Assembly (NCBI GenBank): GCA_902775025.1
Contig: CACYKP010000020.1
Coordinates: 1-64,000, forward strand
DNA from: an uncultured bacterium
Lineage (GTDB): Bacteria; Cyanobacteriota; Vampirovibrionia; Gastranaerophilales; Gastranaerophilaceae
DNA length: 64,000 nucleotides
Direction: 5' to 3'
The notes below the pieces were generated by a model, which made no database searches, had not been told where the DNA came from, and worked only from the letters and a program-made list of their open reading frames with translations. Positions 43,956 through 52,536 of this stretch are shown here, one piece after another. A program made the translations under genes and the position numbers. The first letter of the stretch is position 1, and every line of letters starts with the position of its first letter.

Positions 43956-44654
43956 TTAATGTTCACCTTCTTCTATTGCAGAAGATATATAAACTGTTGT
44001 TAACAATGCAAATACAAGAGCCTGAACGCATGCTACAAGTACTTCAAAAAACATTACAGGTAACGGCAAAAAGTATGCGCAAATACCTAATAACGCAGTC
44101 ATCAAGCATTCTCCCGCAAGAATATTACCGAACAAACGTAAAGCTAACGTCAGCGGTCTTGTAATCATATCCAAAACTTCCAAGCCTGCCATAAATATTG
44201 ACATTGGCTTAAAGTCATGCAAGAAATATCTGAAGCCTTTTTTCTTAAATCCTGCACCAACATAATATATAAGAACAATTATTGCCATTGCTGCTGTCAA
44301 ATTTATATCATTTGTAGGCGAAGCTATCTCTCCGTGCTGAAGTTCAATCATTCTGAGCGGCAATTGTCCCATAAGGTTTGCAGTCAATATAAACAAAAAT
44401 AATGATGCAATAAGCGGTACGTGTTTTCTGCCTTCTTTTGGCATTAAACTATCAACCAATCCCCAAAAGGCACCTAATATACTTTCAAATACCAATTGAA
44501 GTTTTGTAGGTATTATAGTCAATTTTCTTGTTGCAATAAACGCAACTATTAATAAAAATGCCATTGCTGCCCACATTGTTACAAGTGTATCCATATTAAA
44601 AGCCATAGGATGACCTGCAATTGCGGTATTGACTATCCAATGCCCTTCGCTCAT
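43956..44654 (-). CDS. atpB: ATP synthase a subunit
   Basis: 232-aa membrane stator channel. The essential Arg lies in PLTLALRLFGNILAGE (about 163-178). The N-terminus includes HWIVNTAIAGHPMAFNMDT. First gene of the operon a-c-b'-b-delta-alpha-gamma. No atpI-like gene precedes it here. Confidence 0.96.
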   Translation of the reverse strand: MSEGHWIVNTAIAGHPMAFNMDTLVTMWAAMAFLLIVAFIATRKLTIIPTKLQLVFESILGAFWGLVDSLMPKEGRKHVPLIASLFLFILTANLMGQLPLRMIELQHGEIASPTNDINLTAAMAIIVLIYYVGAGFKKKGFRYFLHDFKPMSIFMAGLEVLDMITRPLTLALRLFGNILAGECLMTALLGICAYFLPLPVMFFEVLVACVQALVFALLTTVYISSAIEEGEH

Positions 44655-44746
44655 TAACTAACCTCTCTTCTCTTAGTTTATATTAACATAATTTATTAAC
44701 TTGTGCAAACAAGTCCAATAAATACACTATATGAAGTATAAAATTT

Positions 44747-44959
44747 TTATTCAAATTTTATTTCATTCTTTTCTGTTTCGTCAATCTCTGTTTCTGTTTC
44801 ATAATATTCCTGAGAAAGCTGAGTGTCTGTAATTTTAACATCAACAAGTTTTTTCAGGACTTCTATGTAATCAAGACATTTTTTTCCCTTAACTCCTTGG
44901 GTTTCCATTTGAATTTCACCATTAGGCAAAAGTTTTATTTTCAATTTTTTATCGGACAT
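44747..44959 (-). CDS. DUF2997-family small protein
   Basis: 70 aa. LKIKLLPNGEIQMETQGVKG then KKCLDYIEVLKKLV and a YYETE near the end match the DUF2997 pattern (short beta strands, a conserved Gly-x-x-Cys). In cyanobacteria such proteins sit with DUF1257/Ycf35 and Ycf46-type ATPases, as here. Function is unknown. It lies 13 nt downstream of the DUF1257-like gene. Confidence 0.75.
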   Translation of the reverse strand: MSDKKLKIKLLPNGEIQMETQGVKGKKCLDYIEVLKKLVDVKITDTQLSQEYYETETEIDETEKNEIKFE

Positions 44960-44972
44960 TATTTAACCTCGT

Positions 44973-45509
44973 TTAATCAATATTTACCGTAAGAACAATA
45001 GTATTGTCTTCCATTACTTCTTCTTGCTCAATCTGCATATTGTTTTCTTTAAGCTTGTCTAAAATATGCAAATACGCATCCTCTTGAACGTTCAGTGCGT
45101 ACTCTCCGTTTAAATCTCCTACTTTTTCTTCAGCATTATCTTGTTCAAGACAAGTAATACGTAAATTATAAGGTTTATCGGAAGATGCTCTTTCAAACGT
45201 TAATTTATAATTCTCTACATCGCCTGATATACCGTTTTCCCATTTTGCAATATTGTTTACGCCGTGTTCTTCCAGAGTTTTAGTCAAAATCGTTTCATCC
45301 ATAAACGGTGTTTCAAAAGTTTTTTCAATAAAATGTTTTTCGGTTAACACTCTGCCTTCCGAACAATTTTCATCATCTGTTGCAAGATTAAATATATCCG
45401 GATCCACACTATTATTAATTGCAGTAGATGTTGTTGCAGCTGCTGCAGATGCAATTGCTCCAATAACCCACATTAGTGCATAAGGAACTGCTACTACTGT
45501 ACATGACAT
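44973..45509 (-). CDS. DUF1257 (Ycf35-like) protein, tentative
   Basis: 178 aa. The N-terminus has a small hydrophobic stretch (ALMWVIGAIASAAAATTS, about 11-28). After residue 50 there is a soluble alpha/beta domain (HFIEKTFETPFMDETILTKT..., ending LNGEYALNVQEDAYLHILDKLKENN). The assignment rests largely on context between DUF2997 and a Ycf46-like ATPase; sequence alone is weak. The hydrophobic N-terminus is unusual for the family. Confidence 0.5.
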   Translation of the reverse strand: MSCTVVAVPYALMWVIGAIASAAAATTSTAINNSVDPDIFNLATDDENCSEGRVLTEKHFIEKTFETPFMDETILTKTLEEHGVNNIAKWENGISGDVENYKLTFERASSDKPYNLRITCLEQDNAEEKVGDLNGEYALNVQEDAYLHILDKLKENNMQIEQEEVMEDNTIVLTVNID

Positions 45510-45543
45510 ATTTTATTTCTCCTATTTTATTGTTTTAATTATT

Positions 45544-45563
45544 GTCGGCTTTGTAAAACCGAC
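45544..45563. repeat. GTCGGC small palindrome
   Basis: GTCGGCTT-TGTA-AAACCGAC, same family as at 2117, 22245 and 31104. It lies between the AAA+ and DUF1257-like genes. Confidence 0.65.
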
Positions 45564-45606
45564 CGGTATTTTAAAAGGGTTTATATAAGTTCCGTTATAT
45601 TTACCC

Positions 45607-47220
45607 CTAAAAATCAAGCGTTCTTCCGCCTCTGCTTGTTGCTGCGTTTTCATTATCGATTTCTTTAGAGTAATTTTTCATTTTTGATGTTTTTGTTGCA
45701 GAAACCGCTCTGACATTTGCCCAAGCTCTTAGTGCAAGCACTTGTTCTCTTTGTGTCATTGATAGAGGAACTGTTGTTTGAATATTTTTAACTAAATCTT
45801 CAAACTTAAGAGGTCTGTTTTCAAAGAATGCATCACAAAGAGCGGAAACAACAACTTGTTCAATTTCAGAGCCGATAAATCCTTCAGTCATTTTTGCAAG
45901 CTCACTGCAAAGATTCTTTACTTGAGTAATTTCTGATGCAACTTCTTTATCTTTTAACCTTCTTTCCAAATGGAGTTTAAAAATTTCTTTTCTTTCTTCT
46001 TCTGTCGGAAGATCAACAAAGAAAATTTCGTCAAAACGACCTTTTCTTAATAGCTCAGGAGGAAGCCCGCTAATATTATTTGCAGTCGCAATAACAAAAA
46101 CAGGAGCCTCTTTTTCCTGCATCCAAGTAAGGAATTGACCGAATATTCTTGAAGAAACTCCGCTATCACCGTTTGAACCAAGACCGCTCAATCCTTTTTC
46201 TATCTCATCTATCCACAAAATAGATGGAGCAACGGCTTCTGCCGTTTGCAAAGCTCTTCTCATATTTTCTTCCGAACTTCCGACAAGACCTGAAAAAACT
46301 TTACCAAAATCAAGCTTTAAAAGCGGAAGTCCCCATATTGTACTCATAGCTTTTGCGGTCAAACTCTTTCCGCAACCGGGGACACCTGTTACAAGGACTC
46401 CTTTTGGTGCAGGAATACAATACTTTTTAGCCTGTTCTGACCAAGAGTTGTTTCTTTTTAAAAGCCAATTCTTAAGATTGTCTAATCCGCCTATATCCTT
46501 CATCGTATAATCCGAACGAATAAATTCCAATATACCAGTTTTCTTGATTACTTGAACTTTTTCTTCAAGGACAACCTGCAAATCATTTATATTAATTTTA
46601 CCGTCATTAACCATAGCAAGAGCAAATGCGCTTTCAGCTTCCTGCAAAGTTAACCCTAGTGCGGCTTTGCATAGTTTATCTTTATCTTCTTCACTTAGTT
46701 CATTTACTACAGAAGAATTTTGATTAATCATACTTTCAAATTTTGCCTTGATTTCCTCTAATGTAGGAAGTGCAAAATCAAAAATTGTAATCTCTTTTTG
46801 TAATGCTTCGGGAATTAAAAGTTCTGTTGATACAAAGAAAACTGTTTTTCTAACTGTTCCCAATTTTAAATCAGGAATAATATCTCTGACTTTTCTGATT
46901 GTATTATAATCAGGCTGTCTGCCTTTAGGACCAAAATTTACATGAAAATCGTACATTATAAATACGGCATCTTTATCATATTTTCTGACAAATTCTAATG
47001 CTTTGCAGGGGCAAGTTGTGTCTGCAACTCCTTTTTGAGTAGTATCGTTAAAAAGTCCGTTCGTTTGAGTCCAAGTAAAAACTTCTCTTGCATATTTTAC
47101 CTGTTTTGCATCAGTTACAATAGATTTAATATATTTAGTAACTCTGTCTTCTTCAAATGTTGTTATATAAATCATAGGAAATCTTGCCCGAATAAGATTT
47201 GCTAATTTGTATGTACTCAT
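45607..47220 (-). CDS. Ycf46-like AAA+ ATPase
   Basis: 537 aa. An N-terminal domain of about 240 residues (YKLANLIRARFPMIYITTFEEDR...) is typical of Ycf46. One AAA+ module follows: Walker A GVPGCGKSLTAK (about 272-283), Walker B APSILWIDEIEKGL, sensor 1 IATANN, and arginine-finger ELLRKGRFDEIFFVDLP. Ycf46 proteins are conserved in cyanobacteria and plastids, with roles linked to photosynthesis regulation, but here in a non-photosynthetic setting. Its TAG stop is formed by an ATTTACCCCT repeat motif. It clusters with the DUF2997/DUF1257-like genes and a radical-SAM activase. Confidence 0.87.
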   Translation of the reverse strand: MSTYKLANLIRARFPMIYITTFEEDRVTKYIKSIVTDAKQVKYAREVFTWTQTNGLFNDTTQKGVADTTCPCKALEFVRKYDKDAVFIMYDFHVNFGPKGRQPDYNTIRKVRDIIPDLKLGTVRKTVFFVSTELLIPEALQKEITIFDFALPTLEEIKAKFESMINQNSSVVNELSEEDKDKLCKAALGLTLQEAESAFALAMVNDGKININDLQVVLEEKVQVIKKTGILEFIRSDYTMKDIGGLDNLKNWLLKRNNSWSEQAKKYCIPAPKGVLVTGVPGCGKSLTAKAMSTIWGLPLLKLDFGKVFSGLVGSSEENMRRALQTAEAVAPSILWIDEIEKGLSGLGSNGDSGVSSRIFGQFLTWMQEKEAPVFVIATANNISGLPPELLRKGRFDEIFFVDLPTEEERKEIFKLHLERRLKDKEVASEITQVKNLCSELAKMTEGFIGSEIEQVVVSALCDAFFENRPLKFEDLVKNIQTTVPLSMTQREQVLALRAWANVRAVSATKTSKMKNYSKEIDNENAATSRGGRTLDF

Positions 47221-47239
47221 ATAAATCTCCTTCTATAAC

Positions 47240-47276
47240 TTTCCCTCTCCTTGATGAGAGGGTTAGGGTGAGGTGT
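47240..47276. repeat. Palindromic element between radical-SAM and AAA+ genes
   Basis: CCCTCTCCTTGATGAGAGGG followed by TTAGGGTGAGG is the intergenic form of the mnmE-type element. Confidence 0.7.
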
Positions 47277-47303
47277 CAACCTGCACAAATTAAATAAATA
47301 ATA

Positions 47304-48002
47304 TCATTTTTTAACGGCTTGCAAATCAATCTTTTGAAGTATCTCATCAAAATTACCCATTCCGTTCATAAATATCTGTCCGTTTTTAGATATGTTTACT
47401 TCAACTTTATTTTTGTATTTTATGAAAATTGTTTCATCATATCTATCCGTTAAAAAATGATATCTTTGATTGGACGAACCGCACCAAGGACGAGAATAAT
47501 CAGTTAACTCTTGTATAAACTCTCCGTCTATTAATAAATCAATATTATCTAAAAGTTTTTTGTTTTTAGGTTCAAGCCTCAGATCTTCTAATTTTCCGCC
47601 TGTAAAACAAACTACACTTAGTCCTGCTTTTTTAACTCGTTCAGCTATAATTCCAAGAGCTTCAGCTTGTTCAAAAGGTTCACCGCCTAAGAAAGTTACA
47701 CCTTCAATTGTTTTACTCCCTCTCCCTTCGGGAGAACGACTTGCGAGCAGAGGGTGCAAGCGACAGCGATACCCGTTTATTGCGAGCAAGTCAAGACAGG
47801 GCTGGGATGAGGGGGCAATATTATTAAAAATATCTGCAATAATATCTTCCACATCATACAACTCACCGCCTTTATGACTCCAAGTGTGAACGGCCTGACA
47901 CCCTTTACAGTGTCTTGAACAACCTTGAGTCCAGATACAATATCTGTTCCCCGGACCTTCTACTTTGGTATTTTTGATTATATTAAATACTCTGAGTTTC
48001 AT
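47304..48002 (-). CDS. Radical-SAM activase (NrdG-like) with in-frame repeat insertion
   Basis: 232 aa. The radical-SAM 4Fe-4S motif is CSRHCKGC (about residues 29-36) in CIWTQGCSRHCKGCQAVHTW. GVTFLGGEPFEQ is the SAM-binding GGE motif. Such enzymes generate glycyl radicals on ribonucleotide reductase or similar partners. Between DIFNNIAP and EGVTFLGGEP there is an extra stretch of about 37 residues (about 61-97) encoded by a long palindromic element. No glycyl-radical enzyme is adjacent; the gene sits upstream of the Ycf46-like cluster, so its partner may lie there. Confidence 0.85.
   Translation of the reverse strand: MKLRVFNIIKNTKVEGPGNRYCIWTQGCSRHCKGCQAVHTWSHKGGELYDVEDIIADIFNNIAPSSQPCLDLLAINGYRCRLHPLLASRSPEGRGSKTIEGVTFLGGEPFEQAEALGIIAERVKKAGLSVVCFTGGKLEDLRLEPKNKKLLDNIDLLIDGEFIQELTDYSRPWCGSSNQRYHFLTDRYDETIFIKYKNKVEVNISKNGQIFMNGMGNFDEILQKIDLQAVKK
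47713..47820 (-). repeat. Long-form palindromic element in frame in radical-SAM gene
   Basis: CCCTCTCCCTTCGGGAGAAC, then GCGAGCAGAGGGTGCAAGCG, CCCGTTTATTGCGAGCAAGT and GGATGAGGGGG. It aligns with the intergenic copy at 22321-22432 (shared GAGCAGAG, TGCAAGC, CGTTTA, GTCAAGACA). The reading frame stays open through it. Confidence 0.8.
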
Positions 48003-48005
48003 AAA

Positions 48006-48809
48006 TTAAATATCAACACTGCGTTCATTGTATCTGTTAATTTTTAATGAGCCTTTCATCTTTTTAACACATATAAGTTTTTCAAGTTGAGTTTGCATAT
48101 GCGGTTTTAGTTTTAAGAACGAGAAAACATCGCTAACAGACTTGAAGCCGCCGATTTCCTCCCTCTTTTTGATAATTTTTTTTGCCATAACAATACTGAT
48201 TCCGGGGAGTGCAGTAAGTTCAACTTCTGAAGCGTTGTTTACATCAAGCAGTTCTCTGTTTTCTTTTTTGTTTGGTAGATTGCTGATTCCTGCATTATTC
48301 TCTATATCTGTTCGTTTATTATCTGATAAAGGCGCAATGTTTATCGCATTATCCGTAATTTTTATTGTTGTATTAAACTTTTCTGAAAGTTCTATAAGTT
48401 CATCAAAAGTAGTATTGTGATTAAATCTGTAGCAAAGCATGTTCCACAAATCTTCGTAAGAATGAGTTTTAGAACTTGTTACATAAAAAGAACGCTGCCG
48501 CTCTTCAGTCTCTCTTGCCGTTATTAATGTACCGGAAATATTTAAACGCAGAGAACAAAATTTGTTTGATAGTTTTAAATTCCCCCAAATATTTTTGTAA
48601 GGCGAAAGATACATAGAGGCAGCTTTAAGAGCCATTCGCCTTCTGTCCTCTCTTGCATTTCGCTCTATCATATCATTTGGTCTTAAATTATTTAATATTA
48701 TATATGCAACAAAAATAATTCCGACAGTAACAATAGTTTGCCAAGGATATCTGGAAAGCAGATAAATAAATAAAAAAATTATTGCTCCGATTAATCTGTA
48801 TCTGTCCAA
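48006..48809 (-). CDS. ComEA-like helix-hairpin-helix protein
   Basis: 267 aa. N-terminal membrane helices (IIFLFIYLL, then IVTVGIIFVAYIIL, within about 1-40) precede an uncharacterised middle. A C-terminal helix-hairpin-helix domain (about 195-255: LDVNNASEVELTALPGISIV, AKKIIKKREEIGGFKSVSDV) is typical of ComEA DNA receptors. Domain order (membrane anchor first, HhH last) is like ComEA, though the middle is longer. It could take part in DNA uptake with type IV pili, consistent with pilT elsewhere. It starts 3 nt from the radical-SAM gene. Confidence 0.72.
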   Translation of the reverse strand: MDRYRLIGAIIFLFIYLLSRYPWQTIVTVGIIFVAYIILNNLRPNDMIERNAREDRRRMALKAASMYLSPYKNIWGNLKLSNKFCSLRLNISGTLITARETEERQRSFYVTSSKTHSYEDLWNMLCYRFNHNTTFDELIELSEKFNTTIKITDNAINIAPLSDNKRTDIENNAGISNLPNKKENRELLDVNNASEVELTALPGISIVMAKKIIKKREEIGGFKSVSDVFSFLKLKPHMQTQLEKLICVKKMKGSLKINRYNERSVDI

Positions 48810-48845
48810 TTTTTATAATACTCCCTATTATTTATCCCTTTTGCC

Positions 48846-49973
48846 CTAGCATATTGTATAAACTTTTCTATAGTACAAACCTACACCTATAATCGTTAAT
48901 ATTATATCCGGCATAAAGGCAGCAAGCGCAACAGGGAGTGAGCCTGCCTCTCCAAATGAGATTGACAATGCTCTTATAAGATAATATGCAAAGATTATCA
49001 AAATACTAAACAAAAAGCCTCTGTTATACCGTACTCTTGGGGGAGTTATAGCCAACGGAACACCGATTAAAACCAAAACAACCGTTGTTAACGGTAGGGC
49101 AATTTTGTCAAACAGGCTTATTGACAATTCTCTTCTGTCAGGAGTATCGGATTTTGCCAAAAACTTCAACAATTGTATAAAATTATGTTCATTTGCAAGG
49201 TTTCGATTCATCTCATCCGATAAATCCATTCCAAACTTTACGGTAGTATCATCAAATAGAGTTGTATCAAGGGCCTTACCGTTATTAGTTACTGTGTAAA
49301 TAGCTCCTTTTTTAAACTTCCATCCTTCTTCCGCTGTTTCGCCTTCTCTTGCTTGAAGAATTTGTATCGTTCCGTTTTTAGATGCATCTAGTACCGTTAT
49401 ATTATGTAATATTCCTTCTTTACAATCTGCTACATAGAATAAACGCTTTAACATACCGTCATCTTTTACTTCTTTGAAGGTAAAGTTTTCTTTGCCTTCA
49501 GGAATATTTTTTTTACTAAATGCGTAAAGAGCTAAGTCAGTTGATTGTTTTGTCATAACAGGAACAATGGTTTCATTAACTAAGAAGCTCAAACAAGCCA
49601 TTATTATGGCAAAAATAAATATAGGTTTTGCTATTCTGTTAATACCTATTCCGCAAGCTCTCATTACAGTAATCTCTGAACTTAAGCTTAATCCGTTTAA
49701 CGTCATTACCGTTGCAAGCAATACACCCATTGGTATAGTCATTACGAATACGGAAGGAAGGTGAAGAATAATTATAAGAAAGGCTATCTTAAAAGGAATA
49801 CCGTACATTGAGATTTGCTTGATAAGCGTAATAAATGTATCTGAGGCAAAAATTATAGATGTAAAAACTAAAACACCCATAATAAACATCTCAATGACTT
49901 GCTTTAAGATGTATTTATCCAGCTTTTTCATGTGTTTGAACAAATATAACAGTATTTTTAAACGCTTTTTCAC
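48846..49973 (-). CDS. LptF/LptG-family permease
   Basis: 375 aa. GTG at 49973 is chosen as the start because GGGAG precedes it; a later ATG at 49931 lacks a ribosome-binding site. Three N-terminal helices (LDKYILKQVIEMFIMGVLVF...), a periplasmic beta-jellyroll region, and three C-terminal helices are typical of YjgP/YjgQ. With LptB these export lipopolysaccharide, so the cell probably has an outer membrane. The single gene may act as a homodimer, or its partner is elsewhere. Confidence 0.88.
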   Translation of the reverse strand: MKKRLKILLYLFKHMKKLDKYILKQVIEMFIMGVLVFTSIIFASDTFITLIKQISMYGIPFKIAFLIIILHLPSVFVMTIPMGVLLATVMTLNGLSLSSEITVMRACGIGINRIAKPIFIFAIIMACLSFLVNETIVPVMTKQSTDLALYAFSKKNIPEGKENFTFKEVKDDGMLKRLFYVADCKEGILHNITVLDASKNGTIQILQAREGETAEEGWKFKKGAIYTVTNNGKALDTTLFDDTTVKFGMDLSDEMNRNLANEHNFIQLLKFLAKSDTPDRRELSISLFDKIALPLTTVVLVLIGVPLAITPPRVRYNRGFLFSILIIFAYYLIRALSISFGEAGSLPVALAAFMPDIILTIIGVGLYYRKVYTIC

Positions 49974-50078
49974 AATTTGCTCCCAAGCGTAATTATACTA
50001 TAAAATAATGCAAAACAAAAGACACTAAAACTAAAAATAGCGTTTTTGTGTTTGAGGATGCGAAAAAATTAATAATTT

Positions 50079-50173
50079 AAAGATTCTTCGGTTTACACCT
50101 CAGAATGACGGCACGTTTAAAATCCAATATGCACGTCATTCTGAACCCAGTAACCATTCAAGGGTGAAGAATC
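50079..50173. repeat. Composite repeat, arms-out arrangement
   Basis: AGATTCTTCGG..CCTCAGAATGACGGCACG and then CACGTCATTCTGA and GAAGAATCC. Same order as 34995 and 51071. The 288-nt gap 49974-50261 holds no gene. Confidence 0.75.
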
Positions 50174-50261
50174 CGTTTCTATTTAGCATAGACTTTTTTC
50201 CTCAAATTCTTTTTTTTAATGTAAAGGAATAAAAATCGTAAAATTAAATTCCCATTACTTT

Positions 50262-50948
50262 TTATACAAGTCCTTCTTTTACAGCTTTTACCGCAGCTTG
50301 TACCCTGTCATTAACACACATTTTTTGGAGTATCGAACAAACATGGGCTTTTGCTGTATGAACACTTACAATTAATTCTTTTGCAATTTCAGTGTTGCTT
50401 TTCCCTTCAACGAGGTGCTTAAGTACTTCACATTCTCTTTCCGTAAGCGGAACTCTTCCTTCTTCACTGCTTTTGTCATGCAATATACCAAGAGTTTCCT
50501 GTTTAGGAAATGAATCAAGAACTTTTCTTGCAATAACCGGATCTAACCAGCAAACTCCGTTTTTCACATCTCTTATTACATCTGCAAGCTTAGAGGGATC
50601 AATATCTTTTAAACAATATGCCATAGCACCTGCCGACAAAGCTGATATAACTTCTTCTTCTCTGTCGTGAGAAGTTAGTGCAATAACTTTAATATCAGGA
50701 TTCATTTCTCTAACCTTCATGGTTGCTTCTATTCCGTTCATTCCGGCAAGTCCTAAATCCATTAGGACAACATCGGGGTTGTGCCTTTCAATCAAAGATA
50801 AACCTTCTGTTGCGTTTTCGCTTTCTGCAACTACGTTTATATCTTCATTAGAATTTAACGCACACCTCAAACCTACTCTGGTTAATTTAAAATCCTCAAT
50901 AATTATAACACTGATTGTATCTTTTTTTGTTTGTAATGCGGTTACCAT
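50262..50948 (-). CDS. NarL/FixJ-type response regulator
   Basis: 228 aa. The receiver domain (about 13-130) has the acidic pair EDF, phospho-acceptor Asp in VVLMDLGLAGMNG, Thr in ALTSH and Lys in YCLKDI. A LuxR-type helix-turn-helix (about 165-225: LTERECEVLKHLVEGKSNTE, HTAKAHVCSILQKM) binds DNA. No histidine kinase is adjacent, so it is an orphan regulator; targets unknown. Confidence 0.93.
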   Translation of the reverse strand: MVTALQTKKDTISVIIIEDFKLTRVGLRCALNSNEDINVVAESENATEGLSLIERHNPDVVLMDLGLAGMNGIEATMKVREMNPDIKVIALTSHDREEEVISALSAGAMAYCLKDIDPSKLADVIRDVKNGVCWLDPVIARKVLDSFPKQETLGILHDKSSEEGRVPLTERECEVLKHLVEGKSNTEIAKELIVSVHTAKAHVCSILQKMCVNDRVQAAVKAVKEGLV

Positions 50949-51070
50949 AGCTTTTCAAATCCTCCTGTTCATTTTCTACTCCTCTATTAAATAATACCCA
51001 TAACCTTGAGTATATTAGCCACATCGGCAATTTTAGATATATATAGACTGCAGAAAAATTAATAATGTTG

Positions 51071-51169
51071 AGATTCTTCGGCTCGCACCTCAGAACGACG
51101 GCACGGTCAAATCCGATAAATACGTCATTCTGAGGGAAATATCATTTTAGCCCGAAGAATCTTTTTTTG
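51071..51169. repeat. Composite repeat, arms-out arrangement
   Basis: AGATTCTTCGG..CCTCAGAACGACGGCACGG and then ACGTCATTCTGAGGGAAATA and CGAAGAATC. Third copy of the 34995/50079 arrangement. It fills most of the 320-nt gap before 51269. Confidence 0.75.
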
Positions 51170-51268
51170 TAGTACAAACTTTTCCCGCACTCATATATGT
51201 TAATTTTTGTAAATTATAAGTCAATTTCTGGAAAAAAATTGTTTTTATAAATATGGAAGAAGTGTTGT

Positions 51269-51886
51269 ATGAATATTAATTCTGTAAATAATGATTATAA
51301 TATTTCCATGCAGGGAAAGTATCCGAATTGGGTTAGACGTGTAGGACAATGGTTCCTTGACAAGTCTCCTTCGCATACATCTAAAGAGAGTGAAAATTCT
51401 ATAAAAAATTGGAACAAATGGACATATATCACTTCCGATCCCACTTGGAACAGAGGTATTATGGGAGCAACAGCACTTCTTACTCAGCCGACTATTGACT
51501 ACTACAATCACAGGGTTGATGATGAAACAAGAACCGTTTCAAGAAATCGAACAATAGCCAAGATTATAGCAGGTACACTTGTCGGAATGTTTGTCGTCAG
51601 AGGACCTGTGTATAAACTTGTTGAAAAAATGACAAATCCTATTGGTAAAAGTAAGTATAGTAAAGCTCTTATACCCCAAAAATATATAGAAGAGCTTGCA
51701 AAAAATGAAACTTATCTGAAAAATCATAGGGCAACTTTAGCGATGGCAATTGCTCTTGCTGCTATGTGCGTTACAAATTTTGTCCTTGATGCACCACTTA
51801 CAATATTCTTTACAAACTTCTTAAATGAAAAGTCAGGTGTAAGCAAAAAAACTGAAAAGAAAGAAGGCGAGGTGAACTATGACTAG
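51269..51886 (+). CDS. Membrane protein with N-terminal tag-like start (first of pair)
   Basis: 205 aa. It begins MNINSVNNDYNISMQGKYP, close to the local tag with Met in place of Phe. About three hydrophobic segments follow (ATALLTQPT; IAGTLVGMFVVRGPVY; LAMAIALAAMCVTNFVL) with a charged C-terminus (KKTEKKEGE). GGAAGAAG precedes the ATG. It overlaps the next gene by 8 nt, so the two are coupled. No family recognised. Confidence 0.7.
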   Translation: MNINSVNNDYNISMQGKYPNWVRRVGQWFLDKSPSHTSKESENSIKNWNKWTYITSDPTWNRGIMGATALLTQPTIDYYNHRVDDETRTVSRNRTIAKIIAGTLVGMFVVRGPVYKLVEKMTNPIGKSKYSKALIPQKYIEELAKNETYLKNHRATLAMAIALAAMCVTNFVLDAPLTIFFTNFLNEKSGVSKKTEKKEGEVNYD

Positions 51887-52466
51887 TTCTTTCTTACAAA
51901 AAAACCTTAATTGGATTTATGAAAACTTCAAAAAAGATACTTCCAAGATGCTTATTGCTACTGGAACTTTAGGTTGGGCATTATCATCTTTAGCCCAAGG
52001 TTTGGCTATTGTTGCCAACCCCAAAATCTCTAATGAGAAAAAAAGCTTCTTGCTGCCTCAAGAATTAATGGATGCCGCTGTAAACGTCGGAGGATTTTTC
52101 TTATTTACGATGTTTGCAAAAAAATGCATAAGCAAAATGGCTTCCACAGGAAAGATTGCTCCCCAAAGTGTCAGGAACTTTTTAAACTCGCACTCCGAGT
52201 ATAAAAATAAAGTAGGGAAATTGGATTTTAATTTGGATGATGTTTTAAATAACAGACCTGAGCTGGCAAAGATTAATGACTCATACCAATCTTACAAAAA
52301 TTTTGTAACTACAATGGGAACGATAGGAGCAAGTGTTCTTTCTTGTAACATTATTACTCCTGTAATACGCAACTTTACTGCATCTAATGTACAAAAGACA
52401 TATATAGATATGCAGAAAAACCCACAGTTATACCAAACATACAGCAATAACAGAATGAAAATATAA
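51879..52466 (+). CDS. Membrane protein of unknown function (second of pair)
   Basis: 195 aa, with hydrophobic segments at about 24-45 (MLIATGTLGWALSSLAQGLAI), 68-86 (AAVNVGGFFLFTMFAKK) and 140-160 (TMGTIGASVLSCNIITP). Its start lies inside the previous gene. Probably a complex partner of that protein. No family recognised. Confidence 0.7.
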   Translation: MTSSFLQKNLNWIYENFKKDTSKMLIATGTLGWALSSLAQGLAIVANPKISNEKKSFLLPQELMDAAVNVGGFFLFTMFAKKCISKMASTGKIAPQSVRNFLNSHSEYKNKVGKLDFNLDDVLNNRPELAKINDSYQSYKNFVTTMGTIGASVLSCNIITPVIRNFTASNVQKTYIDMQKNPQLYQTYSNNRMKI

Positions 52467-52536
52467 TGTCGTTTGTTTAACTTAGTTTCAATTAAGTTAC
52501 TGGACTAAAGCACTAAAAGCATTTATAATATTAAGT

